Notes: generated by a model not told the origin, from the letters alone. DNA of 64,000 nucleotides from Kutzneria buriramensis (GCF_003387475.1 NZ_QUNO01000030.1:24549-88548), one strand, 5' to 3'. Counted from the stretch's first letter, positions 52,050-60,395 are shown. Numbers and translations: made by a program.

Positions 52050-52661
52050 GGCCTGCGCGACGGCCCTGGCGCTGCGGGTCCAGTCCCGCCAGCCCTTGAT
52101 CACCAGCACCGTGAACACGATGTAGACGCTGGCGCTGAAGTAGAGGCCGGAGGCGATCTGGAGCGGCACGCCGATGGCGTCCACCAGCAGCCAGACCAGC
52201 CAGAACTCGACCAGGCGCAGCCCCTGGGCGCCGTAGGCGACGGCGGTGCCGATGAAGATCGCGGCGTCCGGCCACGGGGCCCAGGACGCGTTGGTGGCCT
52301 GGAGCAGCAGGGCCATGCCGACGGTGCCGAGGATCAGCGCCACCGCCAGGGCGGCCAGCTCGGGCCGGGTGGAGCGGCGGACCACCACGCCGTACTCGGC
52401 GTCGCGGCGGCGGGTCCAGGCCCACCAGCCGTAGACGGAGATGGCGAGCACGATGACCTGGCGCAGGGCGAGTCCGCCCAGGTGGGCCGAGGTGTAGACG
52501 GAGAACAGCAGGACCGCCGCCGCGATCTGCACCGGCCACGTCCACAGGGTGCGGCGCTGCGCGAGGAACACCACCGCCACCGCGCCGATCTGCCCCAGCA
52601 GCTCCGCGAACGAGATGTGCTCGCCCAGCAGCGTCAGCCCGTGCTCCAACAACCAGTTCAC
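52011..52661 (-). CDS. PnuC-like vitamin transporter, probable riboflavin importer (PnuX/RibM type)
   Basis: Membrane protein of 216 residues with about six to seven helices and the PnuC-type motifs YGWWAWTRRRDAEYG and VEFWLVWLLVDAIGVPLQI. PnuC proteins usually carry nicotinamide riboside, but an FMN riboswitch directly upstream (52726-52848) marks this copy as a riboflavin transporter like Corynebacterium PnuX and Streptomyces RibM. GTG 52661 follows AAGGGGG, which can be sequestered by CCAGCCCC upstream. Confidence 0.87.
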   Translation of the reverse strand: MNWLLEHGLTLLGEHISFAELLGQIGAVAVVFLAQRRTLWTWPVQIAAAVLLFSVYTSAHLGGLALRQVIVLAISVYGWWAWTRRRDAEYGVVVRRSTRPELAALAVALILGTVGMALLLQATNASWAPWPDAAIFIGTAVAYGAQGLRLVEFWLVWLLVDAIGVPLQIASGLYFSASVYIVFTVLVIKGWRDWTRSARAVAQASLAQAPVGNVGV

Positions 52662-52725
52662 CTGGTCCAGCCCCCTTCCGGCTCCGGTCCGGGGCTGGTT
52701 TCGCACGCACGCCGATGGCGGACGT

Positions 52726-52848
52726 GTGCGCGCCTCTCATCCGGACTCTCACCGTCGGCCCCGGAGTTCCACCGGATCGGCCACCCTTCCGGGTGGTTCG
52801 CGGGCTTTACCGCCGGTCTGGAATTGCACCAGGCCCCGGAGCGCACGT
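52726..52848 (-). ncRNA. FMN riboswitch (RFN element)
   Basis: The minus strand has the conserved RFN blocks in order: closing stem GTGCGC, GGTGCAATTCC, CCGGCGGTAAAGCCCGCGA, a variable hairpin CCACCCGGAAGGGTGG, GATCCGGTGGAACTCC, GCCGACGGTGAGAGTCCGG and ATGAGAG, closed by GCGCAC. Downstream, CCAGCCCC (52698-52691) can pair with GGGGCTGG (52674-52667) over the ribosome binding site, suggesting translational control. Confidence 0.92.
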
Positions 52849-52920
52849 CTCCTCACTGGAGAACATATGCCCCGGGGCCCGTATTCCGTTGGGACTTAGG
52901 TCACTCGAGCCGCGGTTGAT

Positions 52921-53676
52921 TCAGGGCTGCGGGAATCCCTCGGCCGGCGTCGGCGTGTCGCCGCCCGGCTGGTTGCGCTCCCACGGCGCCTCCTGCGGCG
53001 ACGTGCTCGCCGGGGGCGTCGCCACCTCGGCCTGGGCACGGGTCAGCCACTGCTCCCAGCGTGACTGCATCGGCCGCACCATGCCGCCGCCGACGCCCAC
53101 CACCAGGATGCCGCCGACCGTCGCCAGCGCGAAGACCAGCACCGGTTCGGTCACCGTCGTCGCGATTCCCAGCTGGTTCAGGGCGGCGATGACGCCCAGG
53201 GCCAGGATGAAGACGTACGTGATCGTGCCCAGCAGCTGGCCGTACTGGCGGCCGGCGAGCGCGCCCGTGACCAGGTTGCGGACCACCCGGGCGATCGCCG
53301 AGGCGATCAGCACCAGGATGATCGCCACCACCACCCGTGGCAGGTACGCGATGACCTGGTTGAGCAGGTCGCTGACCGGGTTGCCGGTGCCGAACACGCC
53401 GAACGCGTAGTTCAACGCGATCAGCATGACGAAGTAGAACACCAGCTGGACGATCAGCTTGCCGGCGTCCACCGGCGATTTCGGGCCGCCGAACCCGGAC
53501 CGCTCCACCAGTCTGGCGAAGCCGACCTTGTTCAGCAGCAGTTCGACGGCCTTGCTCAAGGCCTTCGCCACCAGCCATCCGACCAGCAGCACGAGCAGGA
53601 AGCCCAACAGCTTGGGCACGAACGTGGTGATCAGCGCCCACGCGTCGCCCAGCCCCTGACTGAGTTGATCGCCCAT
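52921..53676 (-). CDS. MscS-like small-conductance channel / conserved TM-helix protein
   Basis: Protein of 251 residues with four to five transmembrane helices (FVPKLLGFLLVLLVGWLVAK; IVQLVFYFVMLIALNY; VVVAIILVLIASAIARVV; GTITYVFILALGVIAALNQ) and a Pro-rich tail. It resembles CmpX/TM_helix proteins of the mechanosensitive channel group. ATG 53676 has no clear ribosome binding site; 53727 is an in-frame alternative. Its stop lies 73 bp from the riboswitch. Confidence 0.8.
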   Translation of the reverse strand: MGDQLSQGLGDAWALITTFVPKLLGFLLVLLVGWLVAKALSKAVELLLNKVGFARLVERSGFGGPKSPVDAGKLIVQLVFYFVMLIALNYAFGVFGTGNPVSDLLNQVIAYLPRVVVAIILVLIASAIARVVRNLVTGALAGRQYGQLLGTITYVFILALGVIAALNQLGIATTVTEPVLVFALATVGGILVVGVGGGMVRPMQSRWEQWLTRAQAEVATPPASTSPQEAPWERNQPGGDTPTPAEGFPQP

Positions 53677-53758
53677 TGCCGAATGCTTTCGCAGTGTCCC
53701 GTGTGGAGCAACTCGACACGTTGGCACGAAAGGGGGAAATCACGAACGGGGGACTCGC

Positions 53759-53850
53759 GTGGCGGCCGGCCGCCACTTGATCCACAGTGGACACACCGGT
53801 GGGGACCGGGGAGACGGAGGCCGCCCAGCGCCACGCGCGGGCGGCCTCCG
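53759..53850. terminator. Palindrome and hairpin upstream of the channel gene
   Basis: GTGGCGGCCGGCCGCCAC (53759-53776) is a perfect 18-bp palindrome. CGGAGGCCGCCC (53815-53826) pairs with GGGCGGCCTCCG (53839-53850) around a 12-nt loop and may terminate transcripts entering from the minus-strand peptidase gene. Confidence 0.6.
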
Positions 53851-53902
53851 GTACACAGACCCCAGTGCGCCCCGCCGACAGTGGTGGCGGTGGCGACGGG
53901 CC

Positions 53903-54089
53903 GACCGCAACCCACCGGCGATCGGCCTAGCGACCGAAACCCACCGATGATCGACGTACCAACCGCGACCAACCGGTGATCGGCGTACCAACCGCGCGCG
54001 CGACCGGTGAGTGCGCTACCGACCGCGCCCCACCGGCGACCCGTCTAAAGCCCCGGTGAGTGGTGTACCAACGGTGAGTGGTGTACCAA
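53903..54089. repeat. Degenerate tandem repeats, about 18-33 bp units
   Basis: Repeated variants of accGGTGATCGGCGTACCAACCg occur at least six times; the last two units (54054-54071 and 54072-54089, CGGTGAGTGGTGTACCAA) are identical. No coding frame explains them. Confidence 0.7.
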
Positions 54090-54107
54090 CATGGTGACCA
54101 CCCTTCC

Positions 54108-54221
54108 CGCGAGTCGCGTTCTCGTGCCAGCGAGTCCCGTCCTCGGGCCAACAGCGAAACGCACCACGCCGGAAATGGCCCGAGGGCGGGACTCGCTTGC
54201 GTCACGAGAACGCGACTCGCG
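54108..54221. repeat. 114-nt palindromic GAGTCGCG element
   Basis: Outer arms 54108-54126 (CGCGAGTCGCGTTCTCGTG) and 54203-54221 are perfectly complementary over 19 bp. Inner arms include CGAGTCCCG (54131-54139) and CGGGACTCG (54187-54195). It would form a long cruciform or RNA hairpin. Confidence 0.8.
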
Positions 54222-54280
54222 CGTCGGCAACCACCACATCCGAAAAGCCCCGGCCCCACCCACCCGCACCCGCACCTACC

Positions 54281-54323
54281 CCAAACCGCATTTCGCCCTG
54301 CCCCAGAGCGCGACTCGCCGGGG
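54281..54323 (-). repeat. Half copy of the GAGTCGCG 3'-end element
   Basis: ccaaaccgcatttcgccc then ccagagcgcgactcgccggg, directly abutting the stop codon (54324-54326) of the peptidase gene; same sequence and position as the half copy next to the GH95 stop. Confidence 0.75.
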
Positions 54324-55841
54324 TCAGAACGGGGGCAATCCGGACAGGTAGGAGCGGATGGAGGCGCCGAGGGTGGCGGCGCGGGTCGGAACCGCCGGGA
54401 CGTCCGCCGCCACGTTCGGCCGGGGAGCCCCGGGGCACAGGGAGGAGCTGTCCGGCAGCACCCCGTCGATCAGGTACCGGTTGATCTTCTCGGTGACACA
54501 CGGATTGCTGCCGTACTCGCCATGGGCACCCTCATCCGTGACGGTGATCAGGTTGTCACGCAACCGCGCCGCCATCGCCGGCCCGCCGGCATAGGCGGTC
54601 TGGGTGTCACCCTCGGCCTGCACCACAACGCCAACGGGATACCCACCGCGAACCAACGTCGCCGGCGCCTCCGCCGGCTTGAACGACCGATAGGTGCACG
54701 TCGTCGGAGCGGAACGAAGCACACCGAAGCCGTACGGATACTCCGCACGATACGTCCGCATGTCCTGGAAGTACGTGGATGGATCCCCAGGCCAGTCCGC
54801 CTCGCACGTAACGGTGTCGAATACACCCGACTGCATGACGTCCAGCCCCCGCTGGGCGAGGGCCATCCCCGCCCCGACAGCGTCGGCAACCGACGGATCC
54901 TTCCCCTTCCGCACCGCCACCAGCACCTGCGCCAGATCCGACCACAGTGGACGGTACCGAGCCCCCTCCCCCACGGCCCCGTCCAGCGACGTCCGGTTGA
55001 ACTTCCCCACCGGCGACTTCACCAGAGCACCGGCGATCTCCTCCACGGTGGCCAGCACCGCCGCCCGCCCCACCCCCAGCCCGAAAGCCCCGTTCCGATC
55101 CCCCACCCACGAAGCCCACGCGTCCACATCGGACCGATACGCCGCCGCCTGCTCCAGGAACTGCTGCCGCCAGATCCACTCCGGATGCACGGACGAGTCC
55201 AGCACCGACAGGTTCAGCCGATCGGGGAACAGCGCCCCGTACACGGCCCCGAGGTACGTCCCGTACGAGTACCCCAGGTAATTGATCTTCCCAACCCCGA
55301 GCGCCGCCCGGATCTGGTCCATGTCCCGAGCCGTGTCCCGGGTGTCGATGAACGGCCGCAGCCCACCCCCGGCCCGCTCGCAGGCACCCTCACTCTCCCG
55401 CGCCTGCGCCGCCCAGCCGGCGAATTCCTCATCGGACGGCCGCGAGTCCAGCGAGGCGAGCGCCGCCGGCGTGAGGCACCGCAAAGCCGTCGACGCCCCC
55501 ACGCCGCGAGGATCGAACCCCACGAGGTCGTAGTACTGCCCCAACGGCGTGTGATCCGCGACATAGCGCGGCATCGACAGCCCCGAACCACCCGGGCCGC
55601 CGGGGTTGATCAGCAGCACTCCCTTGCGGTGCGCGGAATCGGTTGCCTGCCGGCGGCTGACGACCACGGCGATGGTGCCCTGGTCGGGATGGGCGTAGTC
55701 GAGGGGAACGGAAAGCGTGGCGCATTCGAGGGCGGCGAGCGCGCCGGGGCACGGGGCCCAGACGACCCGCTGCGCCCGCGCCGGTGTCACCAGCAGCACG
55801 ACCGCGAGCAGGCTCAGCGCGACGGACAGCGATCTTCGCAA
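54324..55841 (-). CDS. Secreted alpha/beta hydrolase, tripeptidyl-aminopeptidase type (S33)
   Basis: Exported protein of 505 residues. TTG 55841 follows GGAGGAGG and starts a signal peptide (RRSLSVALSLLAVVLLVTPA, cleavage after ARA). Motifs are NPGGPGGSGLSMP, LVGFDPRGVGAS, nucleophile LGYSYGTYLGAVYG and a C-terminal GAHGEYG histidine region. It is a paralog of the enzyme at 12862. Lying in the same accessory segment as the lan genes, which have no LanP, it is a conceivable leader-trimming protease, but this is speculation. Confidence 0.85.
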   Translation of the reverse strand: MRRSLSVALSLLAVVLLVTPARAQRVVWAPCPGALAALECATLSVPLDYAHPDQGTIAVVVSRRQATDSAHRKGVLLINPGGPGGSGLSMPRYVADHTPLGQYYDLVGFDPRGVGASTALRCLTPAALASLDSRPSDEEFAGWAAQARESEGACERAGGGLRPFIDTRDTARDMDQIRAALGVGKINYLGYSYGTYLGAVYGALFPDRLNLSVLDSSVHPEWIWRQQFLEQAAAYRSDVDAWASWVGDRNGAFGLGVGRAAVLATVEEIAGALVKSPVGKFNRTSLDGAVGEGARYRPLWSDLAQVLVAVRKGKDPSVADAVGAGMALAQRGLDVMQSGVFDTVTCEADWPGDPSTYFQDMRTYRAEYPYGFGVLRSAPTTCTYRSFKPAEAPATLVRGGYPVGVVVQAEGDTQTAYAGGPAMAARLRDNLITVTDEGAHGEYGSNPCVTEKINRYLIDGVLPDSSSLCPGAPRPNVAADVPAVPTRAATLGASIRSYLSGLPPF

Positions 55842-55943
55842 GACGACCTCCTCCTCAGGCAACACGGCCGAACATAGGGGCGATTTCCCCACCGGAGCGG
55901 GTAGTTCCTTCGTACGGGTGGGTGGCGTGCGAAGCTGTCCCCC

Positions 55944-57134
55944 ATGGGTGAACTGGCGTGGGACTCGCTGTCGGCGGAGACGCTGCGTCGGCTCGAGCAC
56001 GCGTCGGGCCGGCTGGCCTCCGGCACGATCGGGGAGATGGAGGACCGGCTGCCGTGGTTCCGGCGGCTGCCCGCCGACCAGCGGGCGAGCGTGCTGATGG
56101 TCACCCAGACCGGGGTCGCCGGCTTCGTGTCCTGGCTGCGGGACAACAAGCAGGCGATCCGGCTGACCGCGGAGGCGTTCCGCTCCGCCCCCAAGGACAT
56201 GTCACGGTGGGTGAGCCTGCGCCAGACCGTGGAACTCGTCCGAGTGGCGCTGGAGGTCTTCGAGCGCATGCTGCCCGAGATCGCCGCCGACGAGAAGGAG
56301 CGCGGCCAGCTGACCGAGGCCGTCCTGCGCTACGGCCGGGAGATCGCCTTCGCCGCGGCCACCTCCTACGCGGCGGCGGCCGAGGCGCGCGGCGCCTGGG
56401 ACGCGCGGCTGGAGGCGTTGATCGTGGACGGCATCGTCCGTGGCGACGCCGAGGAGTCGCTGCTCTCGCGGGCCTCGGCGCTGGGCTGGGAGCAGACGGC
56501 GGAGGCGACCGTGCTGGTCGGCAATCCGATGTCGGCGGAACCCACCCGCGTGGTGTTCGACGTGCGCAGCCGGGCGGCCCGCATCCACCGTCCGGTGCTG
56601 CTGAGCGTGCAGGGCTCGCGGCTGGTGGTGGTGCTCGGCGGCTCCGAGGACGAGGCCCGCGGCCAGGAGGTGCTGGCCAAGATGGCCGAGGCGTTCGGCC
56701 CGGGCCCGGTGGTGGTGGGGCCGACGGTGGACAACATCGCCGAGGCGCACCGCAGCGCGTCGGACGCCCTGTCCGGGCTGCGGGCGGTGGTGGGCTGGCC
56801 GACCGCGCCGCGGCCGGTGCGGTCGCTGGACCTGCTGCCGGAGCGGGCGCTGGCCGGCGACCCGGAGGCGGAGTGGCAGCTGATCGAGCGGATCGCCCGC
56901 CCGCTGGAGGAGGCGACCGGCGGCCTGATGGCCACTGTGGACGCTTTCCTGGAGACCGGCGGCGTGCTGGAGGCGTGCGCCCGCAACCTGTTCGTGCACC
57001 CCAACACCGTGCGCTATCGGCTGAAGCGGGTGACCGAGCTGACCGGCCGCAACGCCAACGACCCGCGCGACGCCCTGGTGCTGCGGGTGGCGCTCACCGT
57101 CGGCCGACTGGCCAAGGCCCGCGGCCTCTGGTGA
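55944..57134 (+). CDS. fasR: PucR-family regulator of fatty acid synthesis
   Basis: Protein of 396 residues, DALVLRVALTVGRLAKARG end, with the C-terminal PucR-type HTH VLEACARNLFVHPNTVRYRLKRV. It is the counterpart of Streptomyces FasR and mycobacterial Rv2242, which lie directly upstream of fabD and activate the fabD-fabH-acpP-fabF operon. Here three genes separate it from fabD. ATG 55944 has no strong ribosome binding site. Confidence 0.9.
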   Translation: MGELAWDSLSAETLRRLEHASGRLASGTIGEMEDRLPWFRRLPADQRASVLMVTQTGVAGFVSWLRDNKQAIRLTAEAFRSAPKDMSRWVSLRQTVELVRVALEVFERMLPEIAADEKERGQLTEAVLRYGREIAFAAATSYAAAAEARGAWDARLEALIVDGIVRGDAEESLLSRASALGWEQTAEATVLVGNPMSAEPTRVVFDVRSRAARIHRPVLLSVQGSRLVVVLGGSEDEARGQEVLAKMAEAFGPGPVVVGPTVDNIAEAHRSASDALSGLRAVVGWPTAPRPVRSLDLLPERALAGDPEAEWQLIERIARPLEEATGGLMATVDAFLETGGVLEACARNLFVHPNTVRYRLKRVTELTGRNANDPRDALVLRVALTVGRLAKARGLW

Positions 57135-57262
57135 TCCCGGCCGTGGGAAGAAAGGTCATCCGAACCCGATAAAAGGGCAACCGAAAGCTGGCCACCGGAA
57201 CTCGCTTCTCCGAGCCCCAACCCGTGATCTAACGTCGTTTCAGGTCACGGAGGGGACACCAC

Positions 57263-58045
57263 ATGGAGACGAGGAAACCCTTTACTGCCACACTCGATCC
57301 GGCCGATATCCGAATAGAAGCCGACGAGTTGCGAATTGCCGTTCCGGACGCCGCGATGACGGTTTTCGATACTTACGGCGCGGTCATCGTGGAACTGCCG
57401 ACACCGCCGACACCGGAAGATCTGGTGTCGCTGGAGAAATCGCTGGGACCGTTGTGGCGGCACGCCCGTTCCGAGGAGAACGGGATCGCCGTCATCGAGG
57501 CCACCGGCGGCGACACCGGTTTCCTGGGCACGATGTCCGACGAGCACCCGCCGCACACCGACGGCGCCTACAGCGAGGTCGGGCCGGCGATCGTGCTGCT
57601 GTCGTGCGAGCACGCCGAGGCCGTCGGCGGCGAGTCCGTACTGGTCAGCGCGGCCGCAGTGCACGAGAAACTGCCGGCCGGCCACCGCGCGAGGCTGTAC
57701 GAGCCGGACGCCGTCACGATCACCCGCAACGGCGCCACCGCCCGGCACGCCGTGTTCGCCGAGCAGGACGGCCTGGTGCGCGTGCGCTACCGGCAGGACA
57801 ATCACTCCAGCACCGAATCGAGCTGTTCCGAGGCATTGGCGGCGATGACCGCCGCGGTGCTCGATCCGGCCAGTCAATTCGTCACCACCTTGCGCCGCGG
57901 CGATGTGCTCATCGTGGACAACCACGCCGTGCTGCACGGCCGCCGCGCATTCGACCGCACCTCGGGACGGCGCCGCATGCTGCGCCTGAATTTCAACGGA
58001 GGCGGCAATCAAGACGTCAGATCTGGTTTCCGTCCGGCCGGCTGA
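57263..58045 (+). CDS. TauD/TfdA-type Fe(II)/2-oxoglutarate dioxygenase
   Basis: Protein of 260 residues. The iron motif HTDGAY (first His-Asp), the distal histidine in DNHAVLHGRRAF and the 2-oxoglutarate arginine in RRMLRLNF are all present, with GGESVLVSAAAVHE typical of the family. ATG 57263 follows GGAGGGG. It begins a three-gene operon with an exporter and a SAM hydroxide adenosyltransferase-like protein, suggesting tailoring of a small molecule; the substrate is unknown. Confidence 0.88.
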   Translation: METRKPFTATLDPADIRIEADELRIAVPDAAMTVFDTYGAVIVELPTPPTPEDLVSLEKSLGPLWRHARSEENGIAVIEATGGDTGFLGTMSDEHPPHTDGAYSEVGPAIVLLSCEHAEAVGGESVLVSAAAVHEKLPAGHRARLYEPDAVTITRNGATARHAVFAEQDGLVRVRYRQDNHSSTESSCSEALAAMTAAVLDPASQFVTTLRRGDVLIVDNHAVLHGRRAFDRTSGRRRMLRLNFNGGGNQDVRSGFRPAG

Positions 58046-58070
58046 CCAACGCTTCGGCCTCATCGTCTGC

Positions 58071-59387
58071 ATGACCGCCGGTTTCATGGCGCTGTTGGAC
58101 GTCAGCATCGTCAATGTCGCCATTCCCGCGTTGCAGGGTGAATTCGGCGCGTCGTCGGCGGACATCTCCTGGGTCGCCGCCGGCTTCGCGCTCACCTTCG
58201 GCGTCGCTCTGGTGCCGGCGGGCCGGCTCGGCGACGAACGCGGCCGCCGCCGGATGCTGCTGATCGGGCTGGCCGCCTTCACGGCGACCAGCGCCCTGTG
58301 CGGCCTCGCGCCGACGCCGGGCTGGCTGGTGGTCGCGCGGCTGCTGCAGGGCGCGGCCTGCGGCCTGATGAATCCGCAGGTCATCGGCATGATCCAGCAG
58401 CTGTTCCCCGGCGACTCCCGCGCCAGGGCCCTCGGCCTGTACGGCGGCGTGGTGGCGGTGTCGACGGCGGTCGGCCCGGTCGTCGGCGGCCTGCTCCTCC
58501 AGTGGGCCGACTGGCGCGGGGTGTTCTTCGTCAACGTGCCGATCGGCGTTGCCGCGCTGGTCGTGGGAAAGAACCTGCTCCCCCGAGATCCCACGGACCG
58601 GCCGCGCCGATCGCTCGACCTGGTGGGCGCGGCGCTGCTGGGCACCGCCGTGTTCACCGTGATGTACATGCTGATCGAGGCCGACCACTGGTGGCTGCTC
58701 ACGGTCGCCGCGGCCCTGACAACGGCGTTCCTCGCCTGGGAACGCCGCTACGAGGGCCAGCCGCTGGTCGATCTCCAGCTGCTCGGAGACCGCGGCTACG
58801 CCACGGGAATCGTGCTGGCACTGCTCTACTACGCCGGCTACACCGGGATCTTCCTGGTGATCACCCTGTTCCTCCAGCAGGGCCTGCACTACACCCCGTT
58901 GCAGTCGGGCCTGTCGATGACGCCGATCGCCATCGGCAGCGCGATCACCGCGACGTACTCGGGACGCCTGGTTTTCCGGCTGGGTCGCACGCTGATCCTC
59001 ACCGGCGTCCTCACCACCGCCGCCGGCATCGCCCTCGCGGCGCTGCTGATCGGCGACCACACCGAGCTCCTGCCCGCGGCACTGCTGGTCACCGGCCTCG
59101 GCAGCGGCCTGGTGTTCTCCCCCAACCAGGCGCTCGCGTTGCGCGGTGTCCCGCCGCAGGACGGCAGCACCGCCGGCGCTGTTCTCCAGACGTGCCAACG
59201 CATCGGCACCGCGATCGGCACCGCGCTGGCCGGCTCGCTGCTGTTCGGCGAGCTGGCCCGCACCGACGACTTCCGACCCGCCGCCGCGCTCGGGCTCTGG
59301 GGCTCGGCGCTGACGCTCGCGCTGGCGGCACTCGCCGGGGGATTCACCCGGCGTGGCAGACATCTCCGACGAGAAGAGGAATCATGA
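58071..59387 (+). CDS. MFS exporter, DHA2 (EmrB/QacA) type
   Basis: Protein of at least 438 residues with about 14 membrane helices; LDVSIVNVAIPALQGEF, GRLGDERGRRRML (motif A) and RLLQGAACGLMNPQ are DHA2 landmarks. ATG 58071 removes half of helix 1; in-frame upstream residues (RFGLIVC) complete it, but no ATG/GTG/TTG is available. An ATC at 58008 sits after GGAGGCGG and may be a non-AUG start. The stop overlaps the next start by 4 bp. It probably exports the product of the operon. Confidence 0.87.
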   Translation: MTAGFMALLDVSIVNVAIPALQGEFGASSADISWVAAGFALTFGVALVPAGRLGDERGRRRMLLIGLAAFTATSALCGLAPTPGWLVVARLLQGAACGLMNPQVIGMIQQLFPGDSRARALGLYGGVVAVSTAVGPVVGGLLLQWADWRGVFFVNVPIGVAALVVGKNLLPRDPTDRPRRSLDLVGAALLGTAVFTVMYMLIEADHWWLLTVAAALTTAFLAWERRYEGQPLVDLQLLGDRGYATGIVLALLYYAGYTGIFLVITLFLQQGLHYTPLQSGLSMTPIAIGSAITATYSGRLVFRLGRTLILTGVLTTAAGIALAALLIGDHTELLPAALLVTGLGSGLVFSPNQALALRGVPPQDGSTAGAVLQTCQRIGTAIGTALAGSLLFGELARTDDFRPAAALGLWGSALTLALAALAGGFTRRGRHLRREEES

Positions 59388-60157
59388 CCACCCACATCGT
59401 GCCCGTCACCGACTGCGTGGACATCGCCGCCAACGAGCTGCGGGCCACCCTGCTGACCGCCACCCAGGGCCGCGACGTCGCCGTCGAGCCGTTCGTGCCG
59501 GTGCTGCCGGCGTACTCCGCGCTCAACGGGACGTTCGCGATGCGACTGCTGGCCGAGAGCTACCCGGACGGCACCGTGTTCCTGTCCACGATCAGCCCGT
59601 TCAAGATCCGCCCGAAGGCGGTGCTGGGCCGGACCCTGAAGAAGGACATGGTGTTCATCGGCCGCAACACCGGCGTGTTCGACTGGATCACCCGGGACCT
59701 GGGCATCGCCGAGCTGTACGACATCAGCGGCCAGTACGGCGAGGGCGGCGGCTTCGTGTCCTTCGCCGGCAAGTACGTCACCGCGCCGCTGGCCGCCCGC
59801 GTCGCGGCCGGGGCGGACCTGGGCGACCTCGGCGAGCCGATGGACCCGGCCGACCTGGTCCGCTTCGACCCGGCGCCGGGCACGATCGTGCACATCGACA
59901 ACTTCGGCACCGCCAAGTTCACCGGCGACCTGCCGTCCACCGAGGACGGCGCGCGCTACCTGGTGACTGTGGGCGAGACCGTGATCGAGGCGGTGTACGC
60001 GCACCGGATGATGAGCCTGGACGACGGCGCCTGGGTGCTGTTCCCCGGCAGCTCCCTGGGCATGTACGAGCTCGGCCGGGTGCGGCGGTACGGTCTGGAC
60101 CCGCACCGGACCACCGTCGGCGACGTGCTGCGCATCGAGCAGATCACCGGCGTGTGA
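59384..60157 (+). CDS. Divergent SAM hydroxide adenosyltransferase (DUF62)-like protein
   Basis: Protein of 257 residues. Overall order matches the SAM hydrolase/chlorinase/fluorinase fold: TDCVDIAANELRATLL near the N-terminus, LLAESYPDGTVFLSTISP, GRNTGVFDWI, and a C-terminal domain with IVHIDNFGTAKFTGDL. The usual VVDPGVG segment is replaced by TISPFKIRPKA, so the catalytic aspartate is missing and the standard reaction is doubtful. ATG 59384 overlaps the exporter stop. I am fairly sure of the fold, not of the function. Confidence 0.72.
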   Translation: MTTHIVPVTDCVDIAANELRATLLTATQGRDVAVEPFVPVLPAYSALNGTFAMRLLAESYPDGTVFLSTISPFKIRPKAVLGRTLKKDMVFIGRNTGVFDWITRDLGIAELYDISGQYGEGGGFVSFAGKYVTAPLAARVAAGADLGDLGEPMDPADLVRFDPAPGTIVHIDNFGTAKFTGDLPSTEDGARYLVTVGETVIEAVYAHRMMSLDDGAWVLFPGSSLGMYELGRVRRYGLDPHRTTVGDVLRIEQITGV

Positions 60158-60176
60158 CGGGGACCGCTTCAGTGGT

Positions 60177-60219
60177 GAAAGGACCATTCCTCTCCTCCGG
60201 TGAGAGGAATGGTCCTTTC
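60177..60219 (+). terminator. Perfect 18-bp hairpin terminator
   Basis: Arms 60177-60194 (GAAAGGACCATTCCTCTC) and 60202-60219 are exactly complementary around a 7-nt loop, 20 bp after the DUF62-like gene. It isolates the accessory operon from the fab promoter region (60220-60395). Confidence 0.85.
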
Positions 60220-60395
60220 CCGACGTGGGGGCGTGAGCAGCGCCTCATCGCCCGTGTCGGACAGGCTCGACAACCCAGCTGGCCGCTCAACGGTCATATT
60301 CCGGCAACCATTTGGAGGGTTCCTACAACGCAGGCGATCGGACTTCGTTCGTGGCGACATCCCGGGACGCCGCCGGGACCGTGTTCAGTGATCGG

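Noticed and set aside
52011..52661. Nicotinamide riboside transporter call for the PnuC-like gene
   Set aside because: The FMN riboswitch directly upstream argues for riboflavin transport instead.
53903..54089. Replication origin iterons or CRISPR-like tandem repeats
   Set aside because: Units vary in length and sequence, there are no DnaA boxes or AT-rich stretch, and no cas or rep gene is nearby.
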